Shown here in pieces: positions 17,338 to 26,223 of a DNA stretch of 64,000 nt. The position numbers and the translations under genes are program-made. How positions within the stretch are numbered: the stretch's first letter is position 1; each line of letters begins with the position of its first letter. The stretch is from CANHVK01 sp044232905 (GTDB taxonomy: Bacteria > Bacteroidota > Bacteroidia > Flavobacteriales_D > Crocinitomicaceae). Where the stretch lies: positions 124,001 through 188,000 of the forward strand of contig JBIIKZ010000001.1 of NCBI GenBank assembly GCA_044232905.1, read 5' to 3'. The notes below the pieces were generated by a model. The model made no database searches, was not told where the DNA came from, and saw only the letters and a list, made by a program, of their open reading frames with translations.

Positions 17338-20300
17338 ATGAGCCGATTTTTGGTTATCCTTACTTTTTTTATTATCCTACCTGTAACTGCGCAAATGACT
17401 GCAAGGTACACCAATGAATACGTTATTTTTGAACGTGCGCAAGACCTATTTGCAAAAGAACAATATGGTGCTGCCCGTCAAGAATTTAGAACCTATTTGG
17501 ATAAATGCGCCGAAAAAAATGATCCTACCTATACCAAAGCTTCCTATTACGAAGCAATGGCAGCGTTAGAATTACAACAAAATGATGCCGTTGCTTTAGT
17601 AGAGAATTTCATTAAAAATTATCCAGAAAGTATCTACAAAGCAACAATCTACTTTAAATTAGGCACCTATTACTACGGTAAAAAAGACTACAAGACAACT
17701 ATTTTATGGCTCACTAAATTAGAAAAATCAGAAATTCCTAAAGAACAACGCGATGAATATTTCTTTAAACTTGGGTATTCTTATTTTCAATTAAAAAAAT
17801 TCCCAGAAAGTAGAAATGCTTTGTATGAAGTAAAAAACAGCAAGACACACTTCGGTGCTCCTGCTTTATATTACTTCTCCCATATTGCCTATCAAGACAA
17901 ATCATATCAAACTGCGCTAGAAGGTTTCTTAAAACTAAAAGCAGACAATATGTACAGTACAATGGTTCCTTATTATATCTGTCAAATTTATTACTACCAA
18001 GGAAAATATGAAGAAGTGGCACAATTTGCTTCTACTTTAAACGACAGTACAAGTAAGGCTAACCAAAAACAAGTAAACCAAATTATTGGAGATTCTTACT
18101 ACAGAACTGGAAAATTTGATAAAGCAACTACATATTTAGAACAGTACAGTAAAGCAACGAAATCATCCAGAGAAGAAGATTATAAACTAGGATACACCTA
18201 CTTTAAAACAGGTCAATACGATAAAGCGATCAAACAATTAGATAGAGTAACCGCTACTAAAGATGAAATGGGACAACTATCTTATTACCATATCGCCGAG
18301 TGTTACCTGCGTAAAGGAGATAATTTAGCTGCGCGTAAAGCGTTTGAAGTAGCCTCAAACCTAGATATTAGTCCCGCAGTACAAGAAGATGCATTATATA
18401 ACTTCGCGGTATTATCCTACAAAATAGATGTAAACCCGTTTAATGAAGCGTTAAAAGCATTGACGTTATACCTGCAAAAATATCCGGAATCCAAGCGTAA
18501 ACAAGAAGTTTACGAATACCTCATTAACGTGTATACACAGACAAGTAATTACGATGAAGCATTAAAATCGTTGGATAAAATTGCTAAAATGGATATCAAG
18601 CTTGGTACTGCTTATCAAATTATAGCTTATAACCGAGGAACCGAACTTTTCTTAAAAGGAAATTATTTTAAAGCAATTGATGCCTATGAGTTAGTAGACA
18701 AACATCCCGTAGATTTAGTAATCTCTGCAAAAGCAAAATATTGGAAATCAGAAGCGCATTTTCTATCTAAAAATTACATAAAAGCAATACAAGGTTTCAA
18801 ATCATTCCTAGATTTTCATACGGTATATATGCATGATCTTCGCGCAGATGCATACTATAGTTTAGGATATGCTTATTTAGAAAAACAAGAGTTTAAAGCG
18901 GTGATCGAATCGTTTAAAATGTATTTGGAAGAATCTAAAAGCACAAAAAATAAAGAAAAAAGATTGGATGCTTACATGCGTTTAGCAGATGCATATTATA
19001 TGCTAAAAGACAATGATTTAGCGATAAGATATTACAAAGATGCATATGACCTTAAAAATGGTTTTGAAGACCAAGCTTTATACTACATTTCTAAAGCGTA
19101 TGAATACAAAGGAGACTATGCAAACAGTATTCTATATTTAGAAAATTTGATAAACACCTATACGCAGTCCAAATATTTGATGACTTCGATGTATGAATTA
19201 GGGTTGACATACCGACTTCAAAAACAAGATGTAAAGGCATTAACCTATTTTGAAAAAGTAATTAAGGATTACCCAGAATCTATTTTAGTGAAAAGCGCAA
19301 TGATTGAAATCGGTGATATTTATTTGAAAAGATCCGATTACACAACAGCAGAACAAATGTTTAAGAAGATTTTGGAATCGTATAGTTCTGATCGCAAAAC
19401 ATGTGCGGATGCGGTAAATGGATTAATTAATTTATTCAAAGCGCAACTTCAACCAGATCGTGTAGAAGAAATCTTAACACAATACGACTGTGCTGAATTT
19501 TCAAAAGATCAACAAGAAGAAATCTATTACCAAGCTGCTTTTGATCCTTATGTCGATAGTGCTTATACACAAGCTATTCCTGTAATAGAAAAATATTTGA
19601 ATAAATTCCCCGCTGGTAAATTCCAAATTGAAATGACATCCTATTTAGCAAATGCACATTTTCAATTAAAACAGGAAGACACTGCAGTTAAAATTTACCG
19701 TAAATTATTAGAGGGACCAACAACCGATTTCTCCGAACTTGCTGCAGTTCGTGTTTCTAAATATTTATACAACATCAAGAAATACGAGGAAGCACTAGCC
19801 TACTATACAAAATTAGAAAATATAAGTTCTAAAGCAGATATTCTAAAAAACACCCATATTGGATTGATGCGTTGTCACTTCATTTCGGAACATTGGAATA
19901 CTGCTTCTGAATATGCAGGCAAAGTATTAAGTTCTTCGCAATTAACCAGTACGATAAAATTGGAAGCAGAATTTGCATTAGGTGTCTCTAGTTACCATTT
20001 AGCAAAACATACCGAAGCTAAAAAATCACTCAACTACGTAATCGCAAATACAACAACCGAAATCGCGGCAGAATCACGCTATTTAATTGCTGAAATGAGC
20101 TTTACAGATCGTGCATTTGATCAAGCATCCAAAGAGATTAAAGAGGTTATGACCATGAAACCAGCGTATGATTATTGGATTGCAAAAGGATTACTTTTAG
20201 AAGCTAAAATATTTGTAGAAAAAGGCGACCTTTTCCAAGCAGAGCAAACGCTTAATACTATTCTCGAAAATTATCCACACCAAGAAGATGGAATTCTTGC

Positions 20301-20463
20301 TGATGCGAAAAAACAATTGGAAGAAGTTATGTTCAAGAAAATTCCACCGAAAACCGAAGAACCTATCCCAGTAGAACAGCCAACGGAAATCGAAATTGAT
20401 GAAAGTAAACCTGTGGATATAGAAGATATTATAGAAGAAGTTCAACCTGAAAAACAAAACTAA
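17338..20463 (+). CDS. Large secreted tetratricopeptide-repeat protein
   Basis: A 1041-residue protein that is almost entirely TPR repeats after a signal peptide (residues 1-18, ending PVTAQ). Many units with Tyr/Ala/Gly TPR spacing are visible, for example YYFKLGYSYFQLKKFPESRNAL, YKLGYTYFKTGQYDKAIKQL and DAYMRLADAYYMLKDNDLAIRYY. The C-terminus is Glu/Pro-rich and acidic. It should be periplasmic or attached to the outer membrane and act as a scaffold. The ATG at 17338 was chosen because the signal peptide follows it; the in-frame upstream extension lacks one. The next gene, an outer-membrane barrel, starts 1 nt after its stop, so the two probably act together. Confidence 0.85.
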   Translation: MSRFLVILTFFIILPVTAQMTARYTNEYVIFERAQDLFAKEQYGAARQEFRTYLDKCAEKNDPTYTKASYYEAMAALELQQNDAVALVENFIKNYPESIYKATIYFKLGTYYYGKKDYKTTILWLTKLEKSEIPKEQRDEYFFKLGYSYFQLKKFPESRNALYEVKNSKTHFGAPALYYFSHIAYQDKSYQTALEGFLKLKADNMYSTMVPYYICQIYYYQGKYEEVAQFASTLNDSTSKANQKQVNQIIGDSYYRTGKFDKATTYLEQYSKATKSSREEDYKLGYTYFKTGQYDKAIKQLDRVTATKDEMGQLSYYHIAECYLRKGDNLAARKAFEVASNLDISPAVQEDALYNFAVLSYKIDVNPFNEALKALTLYLQKYPESKRKQEVYEYLINVYTQTSNYDEALKSLDKIAKMDIKLGTAYQIIAYNRGTELFLKGNYFKAIDAYELVDKHPVDLVISAKAKYWKSEAHFLSKNYIKAIQGFKSFLDFHTVYMHDLRADAYYSLGYAYLEKQEFKAVIESFKMYLEESKSTKNKEKRLDAYMRLADAYYMLKDNDLAIRYYKDAYDLKNGFEDQALYYISKAYEYKGDYANSILYLENLINTYTQSKYLMTSMYELGLTYRLQKQDVKALTYFEKVIKDYPESILVKSAMIEIGDIYLKRSDYTTAEQMFKKILESYSSDRKTCADAVNGLINLFKAQLQPDRVEEILTQYDCAEFSKDQQEEIYYQAAFDPYVDSAYTQAIPVIEKYLNKFPAGKFQIEMTSYLANAHFQLKQEDTAVKIYRKLLEGPTTDFSELAAVRVSKYLYNIKKYEEALAYYTKLENISSKADILKNTHIGLMRCHFISEHWNTASEYAGKVLSSSQLTSTIKLEAEFALGVSSYHLAKHTEAKKSLNYVIANTTTEIAAESRYLIAEMSFTDRAFDQASKEIKEVMTMKPAYDYWIAKGLLLEAKIFVEKGDLFQAEQTLNTILENYPHQEDGILADAKKQLEEVMFKKIPPKTEEPIPVEQPTEIEIDESKPVDIEDIIEEVQPEKQN

Positions 20464-20464
20464 A

Positions 20465-22201
20465 ATGAGAAAGTTACTACTAATAGCACTATTCTTTGGA
20501 GTTAGTTTAACGCTCTTCGGACAATCAGACGAAAAAGATTCGAGCAGTATCATTAAATTAAATGTAATTGCTACGCGTCAAATAGAACCTGCTTCTCGAA
20601 TAACGAGCAATCCAAAATTAATTGATACGATCATCACCCATAAGGCAATAGAATATCCCCTTTTAGCGATGAAACATGAAACTTCCATTAAGTTAGAACC
20701 TATCGTTCCGGCAAATGTGAAAGTTTCAGCAGAAAATAAATTACCGAAATTATACAATGGCTATATCAAAGCTGGACTTTCATCTCCTTTAATGCCTTTG
20801 GCAGAACTGTACTACAATAATACACGTTCCAGAAAATATGTGTATGGATTAAACATCAAACATTTGAGTTCGTTTGGTGAAATTAAAAAATATGCTCCTG
20901 CCCATTTCGATAAAACATCGTACAATGCTTTTGGAGGAATAAAGGAATTAACCTACTCCGTAATGGGCAATGTACATTTTGATAATTATGGCGTGAATCG
21001 TTACGGTGTTTTAAATCCTAATGCAAATACCGATAGTACTTCACAACGCTTCAAAGAATTGGGTGGTTCTGTTACGTTTATGTCCAACCGTATGGATAGT
21101 TTACGCTTAAATTATAGTATGCAAATAAAAGGATACCAACTATCAGATGCACATCCTAAAGATGAAAATTTTAGTTCCTTTTATGGCAATGAATCTAATT
21201 TTGCTTCTATAAATAATTTTTGGTACCGTAAGAGTAATAACCTATTTGCTGCCGATATAGATTTAATTAGCAATCATTTTACCTATGGCACTAATGGAAA
21301 AGTACTGAATATTTTAGATAGCGCTAAAGAGGTATCTAATACGATATTTTCCATTAAACCTTCTATCACCACGTATGCGAAAGCAAATCGCTTAAAAGTA
21401 CAAGTAGGTATGGACATTAGCGCTTCTCTTTCTTCCTCCAAAAAAGTATATGTTTTTCCAAATGTAGATGTAAAATATTCCATGTTTGAAAATGTATTAA
21501 TCCCATATATTGGAATCAAAGGAGCTTTGAAACAAAACAATTTTAAAGCCTTAACCACACAAAATGCATTTATGCAATCCAATCCTAGCTTAAACAATGA
21601 AAGTAATTATATGGGCTTCGTTGGAATAAAAGGAATCTTAACAAAACGCATGGAATTTAATGTATGTGCAAGTTTTGCACAAGTTGCAAATAAAGCATTA
21701 TTCATTAGCGATTCAGCTGCAATACAACGTAATAGAAATCAATTCAAAGTGATTTATGATACGATGACCATTTTCACTGCTGAAGCATCTGTTTCCTACC
21801 AACTAAACGAAAAATTAAAACTAGATGGAATTGGGCGCTTCTTTAGTTACCAAGCGAATAACAATCTATATGCGTGGAATTTACCAATGTATCAATTCAT
21901 TGTGCGTGGAAATTATGTGTTAAATAACCAATTTAGTTTTCACCTCAATCTTCATGGCGAAGGGGGAAGAAAAGCACAAGTATTTGATTCTACTATAGCA
22001 AAGGTTACCGTAGAAGACAAAAAATATATTAAAGACCTTGGTTTAATTATCGACGGAAATATTGGTGCAGAATATAGATACACTGAGAGAATATCTGCTT
22101 TCTTACAAATAAACAATTTAGCTGCGCAACAATATTTTAGATGGTATAACTATCCTGTTCAAGCATTGCAAATAATGGGAGGAGTTACGGTTAGATTTTA
22201 A
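20465..22201 (+). CDS. Outer-membrane beta-barrel protein (TonB-receptor-like barrel, no plug)
   Basis: A 578-residue exported protein. The signal peptide ends at about residue 20 (TLFGQ). The rest alternates hydrophobic and polar residues as in transmembrane beta strands and ends with GGVTVRF, a C-terminal aromatic outer-membrane signature. I see no TonB box and no complete plug domain, so a TonB-dependent transporter is unlikely even though the barrel resembles that superfamily. It starts 1 nt after the large TPR gene and is surely co-transcribed. In Bacteroidota such TPR-barrel pairs occur but their job is not known to me. Confidence 0.65.
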   Translation: MRKLLLIALFFGVSLTLFGQSDEKDSSSIIKLNVIATRQIEPASRITSNPKLIDTIITHKAIEYPLLAMKHETSIKLEPIVPANVKVSAENKLPKLYNGYIKAGLSSPLMPLAELYYNNTRSRKYVYGLNIKHLSSFGEIKKYAPAHFDKTSYNAFGGIKELTYSVMGNVHFDNYGVNRYGVLNPNANTDSTSQRFKELGGSVTFMSNRMDSLRLNYSMQIKGYQLSDAHPKDENFSSFYGNESNFASINNFWYRKSNNLFAADIDLISNHFTYGTNGKVLNILDSAKEVSNTIFSIKPSITTYAKANRLKVQVGMDISASLSSSKKVYVFPNVDVKYSMFENVLIPYIGIKGALKQNNFKALTTQNAFMQSNPSLNNESNYMGFVGIKGILTKRMEFNVCASFAQVANKALFISDSAAIQRNRNQFKVIYDTMTIFTAEASVSYQLNEKLKLDGIGRFFSYQANNNLYAWNLPMYQFIVRGNYVLNNQFSFHLNLHGEGGRKAQVFDSTIAKVTVEDKKYIKDLGLIIDGNIGAEYRYTERISAFLQINNLAAQQYFRWYNYPVQALQIMGGVTVRF

Positions 22202-22226
22202 ATAATTATTTATCCAAAATTTATGC

Positions 22227-22811
22227 CTACTTCTCCATACAATCACAAGGAGCATCAAATTCTATTTTTACCCAATGGAGTCCTCTTATCCATTTTTGTT
22301 GGTAGGTTGGTCCGTAAACAATCCCTTGCATATCAATGTGCTTTAAATTTTTCATTGCTAAAAATGCATTGGGAAATGTTTCAACTGGGGTTTCAAATAA
22401 ATCAATAAATTGCAAATTATCTAAATTAATAATGCATTCCGAAATGTGTGAAAATGGATTCTGACTTATTCCTAATTGTTCTAATGACTTCATTTTACAG
22501 ATTTCCGAAGGAAAAACAGTCAAATTATTTTTAGATAAATTCAAATCAATTAGATAAACAAAACTGGATAAAAAATCTGGAATTTCGGTTAATTTATTTT
22601 TACTCAAATTCAAATGACGCAAATATTTATATTGCATCAATTCTTTAGGTAATGCGGTTAATTTTCTTTTCGATAAATCAATAGCTGTTACCGCTTCAAT
22701 TTCCATTGTATATGCTTGTTCTATAGTAACATAATGAATGGTGTCTACTTCTTTATCTGCAAAAGAGTAAAGCGTATTAATTAGAAAAAAAAGTGCGAAC
22801 AAATATTTCAT
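22227..22811 (-). CDS. Secreted leucine-rich-repeat protein
   Basis: A 194-residue protein with a signal peptide (residues 1-18, KYLFALFFLINTLYSFA) and about five LRR units of the pattern LxxLxLxxNxLTxxP, such as HLNLSKNKLTEIP and DLNLSKNNLTVFP. Two cysteines lie near the end (DAPCDC). LRR proteins bind other proteins; no specific role can be given. The start ATG at 22811 is preferred over a TTG at 22820 because it begins the signal peptide. It overlaps the 3' end of ribF by 35 nt and must be co-transcribed with it. It is convergent with the barrel gene. Confidence 0.75.
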   Translation of the reverse strand: MKYLFALFFLINTLYSFADKEVDTIHYVTIEQAYTMEIEAVTAIDLSKRKLTALPKELMQYKYLRHLNLSKNKLTEIPDFLSSFVYLIDLNLSKNNLTVFPSEICKMKSLEQLGISQNPFSHISECIINLDNLQFIDLFETPVETFPNAFLAMKNLKHIDMQGIVYGPTYQQKWIRGLHWVKIEFDAPCDCMEK

Positions 22812-23712
22812 CCTGCGCAAGTTTATTTTTTAATGCATCCACATGAATAAACTTTTGTTCATCACGAACACGTACAACCAAAGATACACGAATTTTTTGA
22901 TTATAAATTTCATCCGAAAAATCAAATAAATGTACCTCTATGTGGGTAGCGTTGGAGTCATCAATAGTTGGACGAACGCCTATATTCATCATCCCCAAGT
23001 GAATCTGACCATTTGCAAGTTGTACCTCCACACCATAAACACCATTACAAGGAATCAATTTCAAAGGATCATCAATTTGAAGATTTGCAGTAGGAAAACC
23101 AATTGTTCTTCCTAATTTATTTCCGTGAATTACAGTTCCGCGTATTTGAAAGTATTCATTTAAATAATGATTCGTAGTTGTTATATCTCCCTTTGATAAA
23201 GCTCTTCGGATTTTAGAAGAACTTATATTTACATCGTTAATTTCTTGTGCTGAAATTTCTTTGACTTCAAAATTATAATACGAAGCACGCGATGTTAGAA
23301 AGGCTAAATTACCCTCTCTATTTTTTCCAAACTGATGATCATACCCAACAATAATAGTATGTACGTGTAATTTTGCAACTAAAAATTGAGAAACAAATTC
23401 TTCTGCTGTAAGCTCTGAAAAATCGCTAGTAAATGGAAAGACAATCAAATGTTTTAATCCTAAACGCGCCAACTTTTCAATTTTTTCTTCTTGTGTTTGA
23501 ATCAATTTAATCCCGTGATTTGTAGGTTGTATAACCATTCGAGGATGTGGGAAAAAGGTAAATAAAACAGACTCACCTCCTACTTCCGCTGCACGCTTAT
23601 TCAGTTGTTCTATGATTTTTTGATGACCAACATGTACACCATCAAATGTTCCAATAGTCAACACTGGATTGGGTATGCTACCTATTTCATCAAAATTCGT
23701 GTAAATTTTCAC
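22777..23712 (-). CDS. ribF: Bifunctional riboflavin kinase / FAD synthetase
   Basis: A 311-residue enzyme that makes FMN and FAD from riboflavin. The N-terminal FAD-synthetase half has GTFDGVHVGHQKII and later SSSKIRRAL; the C-terminal riboflavin-kinase half has GNKLGRTIGFPTANLQI with the conserved PTAN. The start is taken as GTG 23712, giving MKIYTNFDEIG; the longer in-frame version adds 23 residues without family similarity. An LRR protein gene overlaps its end. The upstream region is shared with the divergent SGNH hydrolase gene and shows no exact -7 box on this strand. Confidence 0.92.
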   Translation of the reverse strand: MKIYTNFDEIGSIPNPVLTIGTFDGVHVGHQKIIEQLNKRAAEVGGESVLFTFFPHPRMVIQPTNHGIKLIQTQEEKIEKLARLGLKHLIVFPFTSDFSELTAEEFVSQFLVAKLHVHTIIVGYDHQFGKNREGNLAFLTSRASYYNFEVKEISAQEINDVNISSSKIRRALSKGDITTTNHYLNEYFQIRGTVIHGNKLGRTIGFPTANLQIDDPLKLIPCNGVYGVEVQLANGQIHLGMMNIGVRPTIDDSNATHIEVHLFDFSDEIYNQKIRVSLVVRVRDEQKFIHVDALKNKLAQDEIFVRTFFSN

Positions 23713-23796
23713 CTTAATTTTAGCCTTGTATGTTCTATGCGGTGAAGTTACTAAATAGAATTTGTATTTTAGAGCGTTCAATCGGTAATTATAGGA

Positions 23797-24960
23797 ATGA
23801 AAAAACTACTTTTTTTAGGAGTCATACTAATACTTTTAGCTGCAAAATGTCAAAAAGGCGTTACAAAAGATACATTCAACGCGCAAAAAAATCCAATAGA
23901 TACCATCATACATCGGAATGCATTAAAAAAAATGTATGCAACATTAGAGAACCTTACTAGTTCGAACGATTCTATTTTCTCTATCGTACATATCGGTGAT
24001 TCTCATGTTGAAATAGGACAGTTTTCAGGGGAAATTAAACGACAATTAGAAAAAAAATACGGGAAAAGTGAAGACGCATGGATGTATCCGTATCAATTTT
24101 TCAATAAACAAAGTCAAAAGATATTTCCAATCGATACTTTAGGTACTTGGAAACGCGCTACGATTAAATATCCCAACGAAATAAAACTTTTAGGTGTCAC
24201 AGGACTCGGATTTTACTTAGGCTCTGAAACAGGTAGTTTGAACTTTACTTCCAATACTTTATATCCAGAAATAACCAAAGTTTCTCTCCTTCATTTTTAC
24301 GATGGAAATCCACTTCCATTAAAAATTCACAAAGGAAAAATTCACACACAAGTTATAAGTAAAAACACTGCCATAACAGAAATTACGTTTAGTTATACAG
24401 AGAAAGAATATATACTAGAATTTACTAAAACAGCTGACTTATTGATTTATGCAATCAAACTAAATTCCCATCCTACACGTGGAATTAGTTACCATAAATT
24501 TGGTGTAGCGGGATCAACATTGAAACAATTTGTAAATAATACCCCATTATTTATGGAGCAGTTCCGTGCACTTAAACCAAATTTATTAATCGTTTCTTTA
24601 GGGACAAATGATTCCTATATTGACACGCTAAATGAACAAAAATTACTACATGAAGTGAGAATGTTTACGGAGAAATTATCCAGATCTAGTTCTAAAACTG
24701 CGGTCCTATTTACCACTGCTCCGGATACAAAATACGATGATCGAAGACCAACAAGACTCACAGAGACAAATAGAGTCATTCGAACGATTGCCATGGAGAA
24801 CCCAACGATTGCACTTTGGGACCTACACCAAATAATGGGAGGAGATGGATCGGTAAATGATTGGATTAATAAAAATTATATGATTTTTGATCACCTTCAT
24901 TTTACGACAGCAGGTTACAAACTACAAGGTGAATTATTTATGGAAGCATTCTGGAAGTAA
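23797..24960 (+). CDS. SGNH/GDSL-family hydrolase, exported
   Basis: A 387-residue protein with an N-terminal hydrophobic export signal. The SGNH blocks are visible: GDSH with nucleophile S69 (HIGDSHVEIG), the glycine of the GVAGST loop, GTNDS near 265, and D365-x-x-H368 in FDHLHFT. Known relatives in Bacteroidota are esterases that deacetylate polysaccharides or peptidoglycan. A cysteine at 18 follows LLAAK, but lysine before the cysteine is not a normal lipobox, so lipidation is doubtful. It converges on a NamZ-type muramidase gene 2 nt away, a hint that both act on cell wall, though they are on opposite strands. Confidence 0.8.
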   Translation: MKKLLFLGVILILLAAKCQKGVTKDTFNAQKNPIDTIIHRNALKKMYATLENLTSSNDSIFSIVHIGDSHVEIGQFSGEIKRQLEKKYGKSEDAWMYPYQFFNKQSQKIFPIDTLGTWKRATIKYPNEIKLLGVTGLGFYLGSETGSLNFTSNTLYPEITKVSLLHFYDGNPLPLKIHKGKIHTQVISKNTAITEITFSYTEKEYILEFTKTADLLIYAIKLNSHPTRGISYHKFGVAGSTLKQFVNNTPLFMEQFRALKPNLLIVSLGTNDSYIDTLNEQKLLHEVRMFTEKLSRSSSKTAVLFTTAPDTKYDDRRPTRLTETNRVIRTIAMENPTIALWDLHQIMGGDGSVNDWINKNYMIFDHLHFTTAGYKLQGELFMEAFWK

Positions 24961-24962
24961 AA

Positions 24963-26192
24963 CTATTTGTAAATCAAATACTTTTTTCGCCTAGTCTTAA
25001 AATTGAATAAATCATCCTCCCAAGACTTACGAATTTCTTCTTCTGGAACATTATTGATCAATTGCATTCTAAATTTCGAAGTTCCTGCTAAACGATCAAA
25101 GAAAATCGGTTGATCGATGAATGTAATGGAATCACCCAATAATTTTTTAGCTTGAATAATCCAATCAATATTGAGTTTGTTAACATCCTGCATTCCTAAA
25201 CATTTTAAATCATAGCCATTGCACAACTTATTCTCATTCACTGGTCGCTTGGAGCCAAAACCAGATATTGGGGTAAATTTAAAATCCATCTCTGGAAATA
25301 ACGGATGACCAAAAACTTCAAAGGGAGAATCTGTTCCTCGACCTATACTTACCGTAGTGCCTTCAAAAATGCACAAACTTGGATATAATGAAATCGCAAA
25401 ATCGGAACGTAAATTAGGACTCGGAGGTACTGGTAAGATATATTTTGTTTCGTGCGTATAATTTTTACAAGGAACAACATATAAATTACATCCCACACTA
25501 TCACTTAACCAACATTCATTATTTATCATATCTGCATATTCGCCAATGGTCATTCCATAAACTATTGGTACTGGATGCATGCCAATAAATGATTTATGAA
25601 ATTCATCCCGAACTGGTCCATCAATATAATGCGCATTTGGATTTGGTCTATCTAAAACAATCAATGGAATATTATTTTCAGCACATGCTTCCATGACATA
25701 ATGCAAGGTAGATATATAGGTATAAAATCGAACTCCAACATCCTGTATATCAAACAATACTATGTCTAGGTCTGACATCTGATCTTTTGTCGGTTTTCGA
25801 TTATGTCCATACAAAGAAATAATATCCACTCCCGTTTTTGGATCCCGATCATTCCAAACATGTTCGCCATTATCTGCTACTCCTCTGAACCCATGTTCTG
25901 GCGCAAATACCTTCTGAACTTTAATCCCCAAACTAATTAGTGTGTCTACCAAATGGGTTTTTCCAATCAATGAAGTTTGATTACCAACTATGGCTACGCG
26001 TTTTCCTACCAATGAATCGAAATATAAATCCAAGCGCTCTACCGCTAAAACTAATGGTTTATGATTGGAGGAATCTACTTTTTTAGCTGGATGAATGGGG
26101 ATTAACGAACTTGAATAATTCGAATGTTTTTTCCAGGAAACAGTTAAGATTACGATCAAAAACAAGAAAATACTTTTTAAGGACAAAAGCAT
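24963..26192 (-). CDS. namZ: Exo-beta-N-acetylmuramidase NamZ family (DUF1343, GH171)
   Basis: A 409-residue exported protein of the DUF1343 family, whose Bacillus subtilis member NamZ removes terminal MurNAc from muropeptides during cell-wall turnover. Recognisable stretches are VAIVGNQTSLIG, VFAPEHGFRGVADNGE, DIVLFDIQDVGVRFYTYISTL, LDRPNPN and FEGTTVSIGRGTDSPFE. The hydrophobic segment at residues 5-20 is a signal anchor or signal peptide. The ATG at 26192 is preferred because longer in-frame starts run into the divergent permease gene. With the LD-carboxypeptidase and murein transglycosylase in this window it fits a recycling set, but no operon links them. Confidence 0.88.
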   Translation of the reverse strand: MLLSLKSIFLFLIVILTVSWKKHSNYSSSLIPIHPAKKVDSSNHKPLVLAVERLDLYFDSLVGKRVAIVGNQTSLIGKTHLVDTLISLGIKVQKVFAPEHGFRGVADNGEHVWNDRDPKTGVDIISLYGHNRKPTKDQMSDLDIVLFDIQDVGVRFYTYISTLHYVMEACAENNIPLIVLDRPNPNAHYIDGPVRDEFHKSFIGMHPVPIVYGMTIGEYADMINNECWLSDSVGCNLYVVPCKNYTHETKYILPVPPSPNLRSDFAISLYPSLCIFEGTTVSIGRGTDSPFEVFGHPLFPEMDFKFTPISGFGSKRPVNENKLCNGYDLKCLGMQDVNKLNIDWIIQAKKLLGDSITFIDQPIFFDRLAGTSKFRMQLINNVPEEEIRKSWEDDLFNFKTRRKKYLIYK

Positions 26193-26196
26193 TGTG

Positions 26197-26204
26197 TACT
26201 TTCG
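26197..26204 (+). promoter_or_regulatory. Possible -7 box variant TACTTTCG before the FtsX-like gene
   Basis: TACTTTCG differs from TAnnTTTG at one base and lies 19 nt upstream of the TTG start at 26224, in the short gap between two divergent genes. The same TAnnTTCG form occurs before three other genes in the window. Confidence 0.3.
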
Positions 26205-26223
26205 TAATCCATAAATAGAGAAC

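Noticed and set aside
22199..22212. Perfect palindrome TAAATAATTATTTA between converging genes
   Set aside because: All A/T, no GC stem or U-tract; expected by chance in this composition.
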